From: Planctomycetota bacterium
GTDB taxonomy: Bacteria > Planctomycetota > UBA1135 > UBA2386
Reading direction: 5' to 3'
Assembly (NCBI GenBank): GCA_003235605.1
Contig: QJVU01000394.1
Span: 1 to 7,238, forward strand
Length of the DNA stretch: 7,238 nucleotides
Below, piece after piece: positions 1 through 5,375 of the stretch. Every line of letters starts with the position of its first letter. Positions within the stretch are counted from its first letter, which is position 1. The notes beneath the pieces are model-generated. The model was given only the letters and a program-made list of their open reading frames with translations, was not told where the DNA came from and made no database searches. The position numbers were made by a program, and so were the translations under genes.

Positions 1-2
1 GG

Positions 3-18
3 TCGGAATCGTTCCCCG
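3..18 (-). repeat. 16-nt direct repeat, copy 1 (candidate operator)
   Basis: This 16-base string is identical to the one at 97-112, and the two copies bracket the hairpin at 42-76. Read on the minus strand it contains GGAA-CGA-TTCC, a perfect 4-base inverted repeat around three bases, preceded by two more G. A variant with the same arms sits in the divergent promoter at 3684-3696. This copy lies beyond the putative terminator, where a promoter for the next leftward gene outside the window could be. The operator role is inferred. Confidence 0.5.
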
Positions 19-41
19 CGATGTGTCGAGTCCGTACACGG

Positions 42-76
42 AAGCGGGGCGATCCCGTGCTGGGATCGCCCCGCTT
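42..76 (-). terminator. Perfect 15-bp hairpin, probable transcription terminator of the leftward gene run
   Basis: Bases 42-56 and 62-76 are exact reverse complements around a 5-base loop (57-61). The stem can extend by four more pairs (38-41 with 79-82) across a 2-base bulge. It begins 38 bases past the stop codon at 115-117 of the last leftward gene, where a terminator is expected. No T-run follows on either strand, so it may be a non-canonical terminator, a factor-assisted one, or an mRNA-end stabiliser. Confidence 0.65.
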
Positions 77-96
77 ATCCGTCTCTCGGCTGGGCT

Positions 97-112
97 TCGG
101 AATCGTTCCCCG
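97..112 (-). repeat. 16-nt direct repeat, copy 2 (candidate operator)
   Basis: This copy is identical to 3-18 and lies between the stop codon of the HTH/MucR-like gene and the hairpin. On the minus strand it carries the GGAA-CGA-TTCC inverted repeat. A similar but imperfect string in the opposite orientation lies at 221-233, inside the coding sequence, where one arm is broken. Confidence 0.5.
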
Positions 113-114
113 GG

Positions 115-729
115 CTAGAGCGCGGAGCGTAGCTCCTGCACGAAGGAGACGACGGAGCCCGCTGAGACGGGCTTCTTCTGGCTCTGGATCCACGCGGCGG
201 CGATGGTTGCCACGTCATCACGGGGAACGATCCCTGGGCCCGGAAGAGTACCGGACGGTGGTGTGTACACATCCGGAGTGCGGGTCGGGTGACCCGTGGT
301 CCTGCGCGGCCGACCGGTGTTGTCGCCATCACCATTGCCGCCACCGCCATCGCTCGTGCTGCCACGACCGGTGCGGCCACGATTGCCTGTCGAGGCGTCC
401 CCAGAGGAGGATCCACCCTTCCCTTTGGAATTGCCCTTGGAGCCGCCACCGCCCGCAGCCGAGTTGTTCTCCAGCGCCTTGATCCGGGTGAGGATCTCCT
501 CCTGCTGGTTGGCGTGGGGGACAGTGCGCCCCTTGCGCCAGTTGTGGTAGGTGCTGTTGGTGACCGACAGTGCTTCCGCCATCGCGGACTTGGACAAGCC
601 CAGCTTCTCGCGCCACTCCTCGATCTTCTTGAAGGTGATGACCGACCAGGTTGGTTGCTTCGTCGTCTTGCCCCCCTTCGTGGTCTTCTTGGTCTTCTTC
701 CTGGGGCGAGTCTTCGTTGCTGCTGTCAC
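115..729 (-). CDS. HTH DNA-binding protein with Gly/Ser-rich linker and MucR-like C-terminal segment
   Basis: This 204-residue protein has three parts. A Lys/Thr-rich basic N terminus spans residues 6-24. An XRE-like helix-turn-helix spans about 33-85; its core pattern is LGLSKSAMAEAL, a turn, then TYHNWRKGRTVP. A long, low-complexity Gly/Ser/Asp/Arg linker spans about 91-166. The last ~35 residues (I-A-A-A-W-I, then V, then VVSFVQELRSAL) fit the pattern of the N-terminal segment of the Ros/MucR family, without its zinc finger. It is probably a sequence-specific DNA-binding regulator. The GTG start overlaps the stop codon of the upstream gene by four bases (GTGA), with AGGA eight bases upstream, implying translational coupling. 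It is the last gene of the leftward run, followed by a 15-bp hairpin. HTH call: good; MucR similarity: moderate and made by eye. Confidence 0.85.
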   Translation of the reverse strand: MTAATKTRPRKKTKKTTKGGKTTKQPTWSVITFKKIEEWREKLGLSKSAMAEALSVTNSTYHNWRKGRTVPHANQQEEILTRIKALENNSAAGGGGSKGNSKGKGGSSSGDASTGNRGRTGRGSTSDGGGGNGDGDNTGRPRRTTGHPTRTPDVYTPPSGTLPGPGIVPRDDVATIAAAWIQSQKKPVSAGSVVSFVQELRSAL

Positions 730-1154
730 AAAACAAGTCCTGTCGTTGCGAGGGCGATGATCTCCATGCAGTTCTCAAGACGTGAGAACTCGCGCGTGGA
801 ATCGGTGAGTAGCCTCGGCCACATGCCGACGCGCTCAACGGTGCCCTGCTCGGGGTGAAGGGTGCAGAGCATAACAAAGCTGCCCGCCAGATCATCCACG
901 GGCGGTAGACCAAGGGTGCGGTACTGCACATCTTCGCAAAGCCAGTAACCACCTGGGCTGACGTAGAACTTGACGGGTTTGTCGTGCCCGTTGCGCACAG
1001 CCATCAGGCAGTTGTTCTGGTAGTAGCTCCCCCGCCTCCAAAACGGTTGACCCGGATTCGTAGGGTCCACTACTCGGTCGTGGCGTCCACACGGCCCTTC
1101 TTTTGTGAGAGAGCACATCAGCGGGCTTAGCTTCCGAGTCGTAGTCATCCGCAC
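726..1154 (-). CDS. Unknown protein, GxYxLCE family, C-terminal NxME tag
   Basis: Function is not recognised. Up to 142 residues. The segment around 66-79 (S-P-G-G-Y-W-L-C-E-D-V-Q-Y-R) matches D-A-G-T-Y-L-L-C-E-E-I-V-F-R of the gene immediately upstream, and the flanking G-x-[YF]-Y ... C spacing also aligns, so the two are probably diverged paralogues. Residues 128-134 (NCMEIIA, bases 753-773) are one copy of the peptide motif recurring in this window, eight residues before the end. The start is uncertain: GTG 1154, ATG 1148 and ATG 1118 are all in frame and none has a good ribosome-binding site. The start region contains a 14-base duplication (1115-1128 and 1170-1183). The 3' end overlaps the next gene by four bases. 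Confidence 0.75.
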   Translation of the reverse strand: MRMTTTRKLSPLMCSLTKEGPCGRHDRVVDPTNPGQPFWRRGSYYQNNCLMAVRNGHDKPVKFYVSPGGYWLCEDVQYRTLGLPPVDDLAGSFVMLCTLHPEQGTVERVGMWPRLLTDSTREFSRLENCMEIIALATTGLVL

Positions 1155-1183
1155 CAGACCAGGATGGCAACATCAGCGGGCTT
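1115..1183. repeat. 14-nt direct repeat pair around the start of the 726-1154 gene
   Basis: Bases 1115-1128 and 1170-1183 are identical (acatcagcgggctt), 55 bases apart. Similarity continues loosely into the next ~15 bases of each. On the minus strand each copy places an ATG after the same AAGCCCGCTG context, in two different reading frames. A third 14-base match (aacatcagcgggct) lies at 5543-5556 inside a plus-strand gene. It could be a remnant of a small duplication or a leader/regulatory element; coincidence is not excluded. Confidence 0.4.
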
Positions 1184-1206
1184 CGGAGTAGGTAGGTTGC
1201 CCGACT

Positions 1207-1527
1207 CTAGTCGAGGTCGAAGTCGCTCGCCACCGCGAGCACTTCCATTATGTTGAGTTCGTCCCAACTCCCGGAGCCTATGCGATTTCGTGAGACACGA
1301 TGGTAGGCGATCACGGGTCCCGACGGTCCTTGCCGTTTGACACGAAGCTTCGCGTAGAGCCCACGCCCGCGGGCTCCCTTACGGAAGACTATCTCCTCAC
1401 AGAGGAGGTAGGTTCCCGCGTCGATGTGCAGACAGACGTTGCCCCAATTCTCGACGTCATCGGCGGGAACGAACACCCCGTCGAGACACTCGTAGAAGCG
1501 ACCTGCTGTAAACGTGACAGCAGCCAC
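1207..1527 (-). CDS. Unknown protein, GxYxLCE family, C-terminal NxME tag
   Basis: Function is not recognised. With the GTG at 1527-1525 the protein has 106 residues. That start shares one base with the stop of the preceding gene (TAGTG), the tight packing seen across this run; the open frame extends further upstream but would overlap two well-supported genes. The core at about 37-49 (D-A-G-T-Y-L-L-C-E-E-I-V-F-R) resembles the downstream gene at 726-1154, suggesting tandem paralogues. Residues 92-98 (NIMEVLA, bases 1234-1254) are a copy of the recurring peptide, followed by an eight-residue acidic tail (VASDFDLD). The ribosome-binding site is weak (GAAGAAG), so translation probably depends on coupling. 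Confidence 0.75.
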   Translation of the reverse strand: MAAVTFTAGRFYECLDGVFVPADDVENWGNVCLHIDAGTYLLCEEIVFRKGARGRGLYAKLRVKRQGPSGPVIAYHRVSRNRIGSGSWDELNIMEVLAVASDFDLD

Positions 1528-1793
1528 TAGGGCTTCTTCAGGTTGGAGAGATCCACCTGAAGTAGCTCTCCTACCTCCGCTGCCGAGTCCCCCGCCATCA
1601 CGAGGACGTTGGACTCGCGTGGCTGGAGGAAGGTGCGTGAGCCGTCCGTCTCGCGGACCCACAGCCCGACACCTACCGAGGAGAGGTCCAGGATGACCGG
1701 TTGTCCGGCCCTGAGACGAGACAGGTCGATCTCCGAGAGACCGATACCGAGGAACTGCTGGTTGTTGCGCAGCTTGGCGGCGAATGCGATCAC
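1527..1793 (-). CDS. Unknown 88-aa protein
   Basis: Function is not recognised. The protein has the order L-G-I-G-L-S-E-x-D-L-x-R-L-R-A-G-Q-P-V-I-L-D-L at residues 15-37, then a short beta-rich stretch, then S-N-V-L-V-M-A-G-D-S at 61-70. From memory, small phage proteins of unknown function share a similar arrangement (a GLS helix, an R-L-x-x-G-x-P turn, and a final strand before a G-[ED]-[TS] turn), but I cannot verify this. The GTG start overlaps the preceding stop by four bases (GTGA). GGAG lies only two bases upstream, which is short, so coupling is likely. It is one of the genes in the run lacking the NxME peptide, although it lies between two tagged genes. Confidence 0.75.
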   Translation of the reverse strand: MIAFAAKLRNNQQFLGIGLSEIDLSRLRAGQPVILDLSSVGVGLWVRETDGSRTFLQPRESNVLVMAGDSAAEVGELLQVDLSNLKKP

Positions 1794-2386
1794 CTCTCCA
1801 TAATAGCGAAGACCGGGTCGTCAGTCGCGCCTCGTGCGATGATCTCCATCTCATTCAGGGGATCGTCGGGAGCCCAGATCTTGTGGTGCTTCCGCTTGAG
1901 CAGCCAGTACCAGAAGTTGCTGCCTGGATTACAGATCCGCTTGCCATCCTCACGCTCGGGGACGTGGCCGTCCTCATGCCAGAAGACATGAAGCGTGTCG
2001 TAGCCGAACTTGAGCACGAGCAGTGCCCTTCTCTTGTGGCTCGCTCGCTGTGCAGTCGTCAGGTAGTGCCCACCAAACCGCCACGGCGGCTCCACGATCT
2101 CCAGATCGGGCGCACCGTCGTAGTGGGAGCGGTAGCCGTTGAGCTTTGCCTCAAACCACTTCTTCCCCGAGGGGAAGTGTGGAAAAAGGTCGAACGACAC
2201 ACCGCAGTTGTCGCAGCTACGCTTCGTCTTGGTGAAGTAGCACACTTCGGCGAGCCCGCACCACGGACACTTGTCGTGTTCGGAGGAGTTCCTGTGCCAC
2301 TGGATCGGCTCGTCGTCGAAGTGGGGGGTACGACGACGACGAGCCTTGAGCGTAGTTGCGCTAGGTTCGGTTTGCTTCTCCCTCAC
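1790..2386 (-). CDS. Zinc-ribbon protein of unknown function with C-terminal NxME tag
   Basis: This 198-residue protein has a basic N terminus (RRRR at 16-19). A four-cysteine zinc ribbon follows: C40-P-W-C43 and C58-D-N-C61. The rest (about 65-175) is rich in aromatic residues and histidine (for example FWHEDGH at 135-141 and NFWYWLLKRKHH) and is not recognised. Residues 178-184 (NEMEIIA, bases 1835-1855) carry the recurring peptide, followed by a 14-residue tail. The GTG start has GGAG seven bases upstream and overlaps the end of the HTH gene by 26 bases. The stop overlaps the next start by four bases. A nucleic-acid-binding role is plausible from the zinc ribbon but unproven. Confidence 0.8.
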   Translation of the reverse strand: MREKQTEPSATTLKARRRRTPHFDDEPIQWHRNSSEHDKCPWCGLAEVCYFTKTKRSCDNCGVSFDLFPHFPSGKKWFEAKLNGYRSHYDGAPDLEIVEPPWRFGGHYLTTAQRASHKRRALLVLKFGYDTLHVFWHEDGHVPEREDGKRICNPGSNFWYWLLKRKHHKIWAPDDPLNEMEIIARGATDDPVFAIMER

Positions 2387-2534
2387 GAACCTTCTCCAGC
2401 TTCTCCTTCACCCGAAGGACGGACCTCTGGGTCATACCCGTCCGCTCCGAGATCTGCCTGGTCGTGAGACCCTGCTTGAGAAGCTGTGCAGCCCTGGCAC
2501 GCCTCTTGGCGTGCAACGCTCGCTCACCAGTCAT
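2361..2534 (-). CDS. Small helix-turn-helix DNA-binding protein
   Basis: This 57-residue protein is almost entirely one helix-turn-helix. A basic helix (ALHAKRRARAAQLLKQG) is followed by L-T-T-R-Q-I-S-E-R-T-G-M-T-Q-R-S-V-L-R-V-K-E-K-L, the pattern of resolvase/Hin-type or sigma-region-4-like HTH units in which T-x-x-x-I-[AS]-x-x-[TL]-G is the turn. ATG 2534 is chosen over the longer GTG at 2549 because AGGAGG sits six bases before the ATG. It could be a compact repressor or an accessory DNA binder. It is the most likely partner, along with the 115-729 protein, for the candidate operator repeats, but no direct link is visible. Confidence 0.8.
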   Translation of the reverse strand: MTGERALHAKRRARAAQLLKQGLTTRQISERTGMTQRSVLRVKEKLEKVREGEANRT

Positions 2535-2595
2535 CCTCTGCCTCCTCACCTTACACCTAGAGGGATTTGAGTTGTGTGGTGCCCGCGGGCTGGAA

Positions 2596-2859
2596 TCAGC
2601 GCGGGATCTTGATGAGTTCGTGAAACTGGAACTGTCGCTGCTGTTTCGGTGGATTTGCTGGACCCACTACCCCTCCTGGAGCAACTACCTGCTGTTGTCC
2701 GGCGGGGTCGTTGTCGAGCGCCACGATTGCTGCGTGTTGAAGAACGCAGGTGACCTCACCTTCGAGGCCGTCGAGGAAGTGGCGGTAGCAGGAGTTCAAC
2801 TTCACGCGAACGCGATCACCGCGACGAAGTTGCTGCGCACCGCCGGAATTCCTAGGCAT
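2596..2859 (-). CDS. Small KOW/SH3-barrel-like protein
   Basis: This is an 87-residue protein. Residues 13-52 read as a KOW/SH3-like beta barrel: R-G-D-R-V-R-V at 13-19, G-L-E-G-E-V at 31-36, and A-A-I-V-A-L-D at 43-49. A Gln/Pro/Gly-rich linker (about 53-75) and a final strand (FQFHELIKIPR) follow. Such folds often bind RNA, ribosomes or RNA polymerase, but no specific family is recognised. Its ATG overlaps the end of the zinc-knuckle gene by eight bases and has AGGA two bases upstream. The ~60 bases after its stop contain the 10-base palindrome gcccgcgggc (2581-2590) and the ribosome-binding site of the next gene. Confidence 0.75.
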   Translation of the reverse strand: MPRNSGGAQQLRRGDRVRVKLNSCYRHFLDGLEGEVTCVLQHAAIVALDNDPAGQQQVVAPGGVVGPANPPKQQRQFQFHELIKIPR

Positions 2860-3391
2860 CGTCCTGCTCAGGAACAGGAACGACCTCGCCTGGGCGTGCG
2901 CCCCACTTGAGGATCAAGTCGGACGGCGAGGGCTTGTTCATGCACTGCTCGCAGCGCATGTCGCCCTTGAAGACCTCCTTCTCCTTCTTCTGCGAGGCCA
3001 CGTAGTCCTTCACCTTGACGATCACGAGGATCGCCACGGAGTTGCACTTGGGGCATCGGTAGGGGGCAGCCTGCGACCCACTGGTGTCCGCCGTGGGTGC
3101 TTCGCGCTTGGGCACGGTGGACATGCGCCGAGGCTCTGCGTCCACCTCTCGCATGTCGATCCGCGTCTTGTGCTTCGGTGTGACGGCCTTCTTCTCCGTG
3201 ACCTTGGCCTCCGCCTCCTCAACGACAGTGGTGGGACCAACAGCCGTAGAAGGTTCAGTCGGCGCGGACCCCTCTGCCTTGGACACAGTGCAGGATCGGG
3301 CGTTGTGCCCTTTCTCCTTGCACTTGCCGCACGTAACCGTGCGCTTGGCAGAACCCTTCTTCTTGGACGCCTTCTTCTTGGCCTTGGGCAT
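2852..3391 (-). CDS. Zinc-knuckle (CCHC) plus zinc-ribbon protein, likely nucleic-acid binding
   Basis: This 179-residue protein has a highly basic Lys/Ala N terminus (1-18). A textbook CX2CX4HX4C zinc knuckle follows (C21, C24, H29, C34), as in retroviral nucleocapsid and other single-strand RNA/DNA binders. A long, low-complexity linker rich in Glu, Thr, Pro and Lys (about 38-110) leads to a C-terminal zinc ribbon (C113-P-K-C116 and C147-E-Q-C150). Bacterial and phage proteins rarely carry the CCHC knuckle, which makes this layout notable. ATG 3391 is chosen (rather than GTG 3394) because AGGAG lies six bases upstream; it shares one base with the preceding stop (TGATG). The function is probably RNA or single-stranded DNA binding, inferred from motifs only. 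Confidence 0.85.
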   Translation of the reverse strand: MPKAKKKASKKKGSAKRTVTCGKCKEKGHNARSCTVSKAEGSAPTEPSTAVGPTTVVEEAEAKVTEKKAVTPKHKTRIDMREVDAEPRRMSTVPKREAPTADTSGSQAAPYRCPKCNSVAILVIVKVKDYVASQKKEKEVFKGDMRCEQCMNKPSPSDLILKWGARPGEVVPVPEQDDA

Positions 3392-3666
3392 CACCTTCTC
3401 CTGCGCCGTTGGTTGGCACGTCGTTCGCGCTTACGCGCCGTCTTCTCGTCGCGCTTGCGTTGGATCTCTGCGTTGTGTGCCGCGATCTCCGCACGCTCCT
3501 GGATTTCCTCAGGAGTCGGCATCTCGGCTTCGAGCACAGCCTGAAGAGTTGCTCGTTGTTCTTCGGAGAGTTCGTCATCGATCTCCGCCTCGGGAATTAT
3601 CACGTCGGGCTGTTCCAGGATCTTCCTGAAAGTTGCTTCGAGGTCGAAGGTTGGCTCGGTGCTCAT
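3391..3666 (-). CDS. Small charged coiled-coil protein, first gene of the leftward run
   Basis: This 91-residue protein has an acidic first half (PEAEIDDELSEEQ, PTPEEIQERAEI) and an extremely basic end (KRERRANQRRRRR). A continuous helix, likely coiled coil, is predicted by eye from about residue 33 to the end. No family is recognised. The frame is open for another ~690 bases upstream, antisense to the WGR gene, but ATG 3666 fits the divergent intergenic region. A TATAAC box (3674-3679, minus strand) ends only seven bases before this ATG and no ribosome-binding site is visible, so the mRNA may be leaderless. The basic tail suggests nucleic-acid contact. Confidence 0.7.
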   Translation of the reverse strand: MSTEPTFDLEATFRKILEQPDVIIPEAEIDDELSEEQRATLQAVLEAEMPTPEEIQERAEIAAHNAEIQRKRDEKTARKRERRANQRRRRR

Positions 3667-3673
3667 CGCACCC

Positions 3674-3679
3674 GTTATA
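3674..3679 (-). promoter_or_regulatory. Candidate -10 box (TATAAC) of the leftward run
   Basis: TATAAC matches the bacterial -10 consensus at five of six positions and ends seven bases before the ATG at 3666, so transcription would begin at or next to the start codon. No convincing -35 hexamer is found 16-18 bases upstream, where the candidate operator repeat lies instead. This may mean activator dependence or a non-sigma70 host factor. Confidence 0.45.
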
Positions 3680-3683
3680 GCAC

Positions 3684-3696
3684 GGGGAACGTTTCC
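3684..3696. promoter_or_regulatory. Candidate operator GGAA-CGT-TTCC in the divergent promoter region
   Basis: This site shares 13 of 14 bases (3683-3696) with the repeat found at 3-18 and 97-112, and keeps the 4-base inverted arms GGAA and TTCC around a 3-base centre. It lies just upstream of the TATAAC box, between two divergent gene runs, which is a typical position for a repressor or activator site. Binding by one of the encoded HTH proteins is inference. Confidence 0.45.
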
Positions 3697-3738
3697 ACGG
3701 CCCAGGGGAGACATGGGTAGATCAACGGAGGAGCATCC

Positions 3739-4350
3739 ATGAAGAACGACCTGAGACGACACCATCGCTACGCACACATGCGTCGCGGCACCCACAACAA
3801 GTTCTACCAGATCGAGGTCAGCGAGCGCGAAGATGGCACCGCCGAGGTGATCTACACCTGGGGCCGCATCGGAACGCGCGGGCAAACCAAGCGCGCTACC
3901 GGCAGCTTCGATGTGGTGCGACGGTTCGCCGACGAGCAGTTCGAGAAGAAGCTCAAGAAGGGCTACGAGGAGGCCAACATCATGGAGGCGTTGGCTGCTG
4001 CCTGCCAGCCGCCGGAGGAGCGCCACAACACCGGCCTCCCTTCGGTCGAGATCGACATCCCCAAGTTCCATGCCGGTAAGTCGGAGGATCGCTGCCGCAC
4101 GTTCGCCCAGAAGTACATCGACAAGCTCAACCTCGTCCGCCGTTCCAGGTGGGATCTCCTCAACGGCTACGACAAGCAGATCGAGGGAGTTCTCGCGAGC
4201 TACTGCAAGGAGTGGAAGCGGATCTGCAACTCCAAGACGCACAGTTCCAACGTGATCCACAGCGCGGCTCAGTCGGCCTACGCAAACCTCTTCTACGCGC
4301 TCCGTGAAAACGCGGGAATCCATACCTTCATGCGATGCAAGATCCCGTGA
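3739..4350 (+). CDS. WGR-domain protein with internal NxME motif and unknown C-terminal region
   Basis: This is a 203-residue protein. Residues 18-78 form a WGR domain: N-K-F-Y-Q-I-E-V, then the signature Y-T-W-G-R-I-G-T-R-G-Q at 39-49, ending in F-E-K-K-L-K-K-G-Y-E-E. In PARP and related proteins this fold binds nucleic acid near strand breaks. Directly after the domain comes NIMEALA (80-86, bases 3976-3996), the peptide that in other genes here is C-terminal. About 115 unrecognised residues follow (R-C-R-T-F-A-Q-K-Y-I-D-K-L and so on). No PARP catalytic domain is present. The ribosome-binding site GGAGGAG lies five bases before the ATG. It leads the rightward run and overlaps the next gene by 16 bases. 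Confidence 0.9.
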   Translation: MKNDLRRHHRYAHMRRGTHNKFYQIEVSEREDGTAEVIYTWGRIGTRGQTKRATGSFDVVRRFADEQFEKKLKKGYEEANIMEALAAACQPPEERHNTGLPSVEIDIPKFHAGKSEDRCRTFAQKYIDKLNLVRRSRWDLLNGYDKQIEGVLASYCKEWKRICNSKTHSSNVIHSAAQSAYANLFYALRENAGIHTFMRCKIP

Positions 4351-4787
4351 TCTACACACTCAAGCCTTTTAAGGGCCGACGCCTACGCACTCGGCGAGTC
4401 GACGAAGAGGCACACGCGAACTATGTGGCGCAGAGGGCACGCGAAACGGACTCGTGGCAAGTCGACGTCGATCATGGCGGTGGGGTCGCCAACTCCTATG
4501 GGTTCCCAGCAAACACCGAGTGTGTCCTGGCGTTAAGCGACCCGTTCGGCATCGTTACTCTTTGGACAGGCAGAACCCGAGCCAACGGCGTGACTCTCCG
4601 CAGTGCAGCAGAAGCCTGCTTCCAAGGCTCTGGTGATCTGTTTGATCTTCGGATCAAGTCGCCGGAGCGTAGGCAGTTGGTGTTCTCCAAGTTGATGGAG
4701 AAGCATCGGCAGGAAGTGCCCGCAATGGTGGTCATTGCGGTCGCAGCGAGTCAAGGAAGTTCACCCACCCAACAGGGTGGAGGGTAG
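4335..4787 (+). CDS. Unknown protein with degenerate C-terminal tag
   Basis: Function is not recognised; 150 residues. It has a basic N terminus (KGRRLRTRRVDEE), a mixed alpha/beta middle (TECVLALSDPFGIVTLWTGRTR), and the segment PAMVVIAVAAS at 129-139 (bases 4719-4751). That segment resembles NIMEVLAVAS of the gene at 1207-1527, with Glu replaced by Val, so it may be a decayed copy of the recurring peptide, 15 residues before the end. The start overlaps the WGR gene by 16 bases and has no clear ribosome-binding site, so translation is probably coupled. It ends in QQGGG over a small hairpin. Confidence 0.7.
   Translation: MQDPVIYTLKPFKGRRLRTRRVDEEAHANYVAQRARETDSWQVDVDHGGGVANSYGFPANTECVLALSDPFGIVTLWTGRTRANGVTLRSAAEACFQGSGDLFDLRIKSPERRQLVFSKLMEKHRQEVPAMVVIAVAASQGSSPTQQGGG
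4765..4780 (+). other. Small GC-rich hairpin at the end of the 4335-4787 gene
   Basis: CCACCC and GGGTGG pair perfectly around the loop AACA. The hairpin ends seven bases before the stop codon and is followed by a purine-rich leader (4788-4820) to the next gene. There is no T-run. It could modulate read-through or mRNA stability between the two genes; chance is also possible for a 6-bp stem. Confidence 0.25.
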
Positions 4788-4820
4788 AAACAAACGGGAA
4801 GACTCCCGAAGGAGATTCGA

Positions 4821-5372
4821 ATGACGGTGAAAGACATGATGCAGCAGCGGTTGCAGCGCGGCACCCCGGTCGTCGTGGCCGACAGCTTGGCGCTGCCCAA
4901 CGCCAAGATCCGAGGAAAGGAGTTGCTTGTTGCCTCGACCGGTCCGGTCAAGTGCAACAAGGGTGGCCGTTGCGAGGATCCCACCAGGTGTATCGGCCTC
5001 GCCGTGTTCCTCGCCACCCCCGAGGTGGTGAAGAAGGAGAAGCGAGGTCGGAAGCGGATGGGTTGGCGGAAGGGCGCCGCAAAGCTCTGCATCACCTGGC
5101 TCTCTGACACGGACGGCAACCTGATCCTGCCCAAGTCCCTGGCCGAGACCGCCAAGACCACCCGGCGCCGAAAGAGTCGGATCGCCGAGACCAACGGCAA
5201 CGGTGAGGAGATTCGGGAGGTATCCTGGAGCGATCTCGCCGAGGCGTACGCGGCGGACGATATCGAGAGCCTCTCGCTCATGGCGAGGTCGCTCAAGGCC
5301 GAGACGGAGAGTCTCAAGAGCAAGGTGATCGCGGCCCAGGACCGGCTGATCGAGAGCCTCGCGCCGAGGTAG
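4821..5372 (+). CDS. Unknown protein with Cys cluster and C-terminal coiled coil
   Basis: This 183-residue protein has a good ribosome-binding site (AAGGAG, six bases before the ATG). Residues 42-62 hold a cysteine cluster (C45, C51, C57), joined by C90 to give four possible metal ligands. A basic segment (KKEKRGRKRMGWRKG) lies between, followed by A-A-K-L-C-I-T-W-L. Another basic patch (TTRRRKSR) precedes a C-terminal helix with heptad-like spacing (about 147-180). No family is recognised. Zinc or Fe-S binding and nucleic-acid contact are plausible from composition alone. The next gene starts three bases after its stop. Confidence 0.8.
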   Translation: MTVKDMMQQRLQRGTPVVVADSLALPNAKIRGKELLVASTGPVKCNKGGRCEDPTRCIGLAVFLATPEVVKKEKRGRKRMGWRKGAAKLCITWLSDTDGNLILPKSLAETAKTTRRRKSRIAETNGNGEEIREVSWSDLAEAYAADDIESLSLMARSLKAETESLKSKVIAAQDRLIESLAPR

Positions 5373-5375
5373 AAC

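Noticed and set aside
262..271. Palindrome tgtgtacaca as an operator
   Set aside because: It is inside the coding region of the Gly/Ser linker, occurs once, and is short enough to arise by chance.
289..858. 189-codon plus-strand open frame
   Set aside because: It is antisense to the HTH/MucR-like gene and its Gly/Ser linker, with Ala/Val/Leu-rich composition from high GC.
1528..1854. Upstream extension of the 1207-1527 gene to a 215-residue protein
   Set aside because: It would fully overlap the 1527-1793 gene, whose start and stop fit the overlap pattern of the run. The extension is Arg/Gly-rich and resembles a shadow frame.
1784..2467. 227-codon plus-strand open frame
   Set aside because: It is antisense to the zinc-ribbon and HTH genes, lacks a ribosome-binding site and recognisable motifs, and breaks the continuous leftward gene run.
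3667..4359. Long minus-strand open frame running upstream of the 3391-3666 gene, antisense to the WGR gene
   Set aside because: The plus strand carries a clear WGR domain with a good ribosome-binding site. The antisense translation is Leu/Val/Arg-rich with no domain, and the divergent promoter region lies in between.
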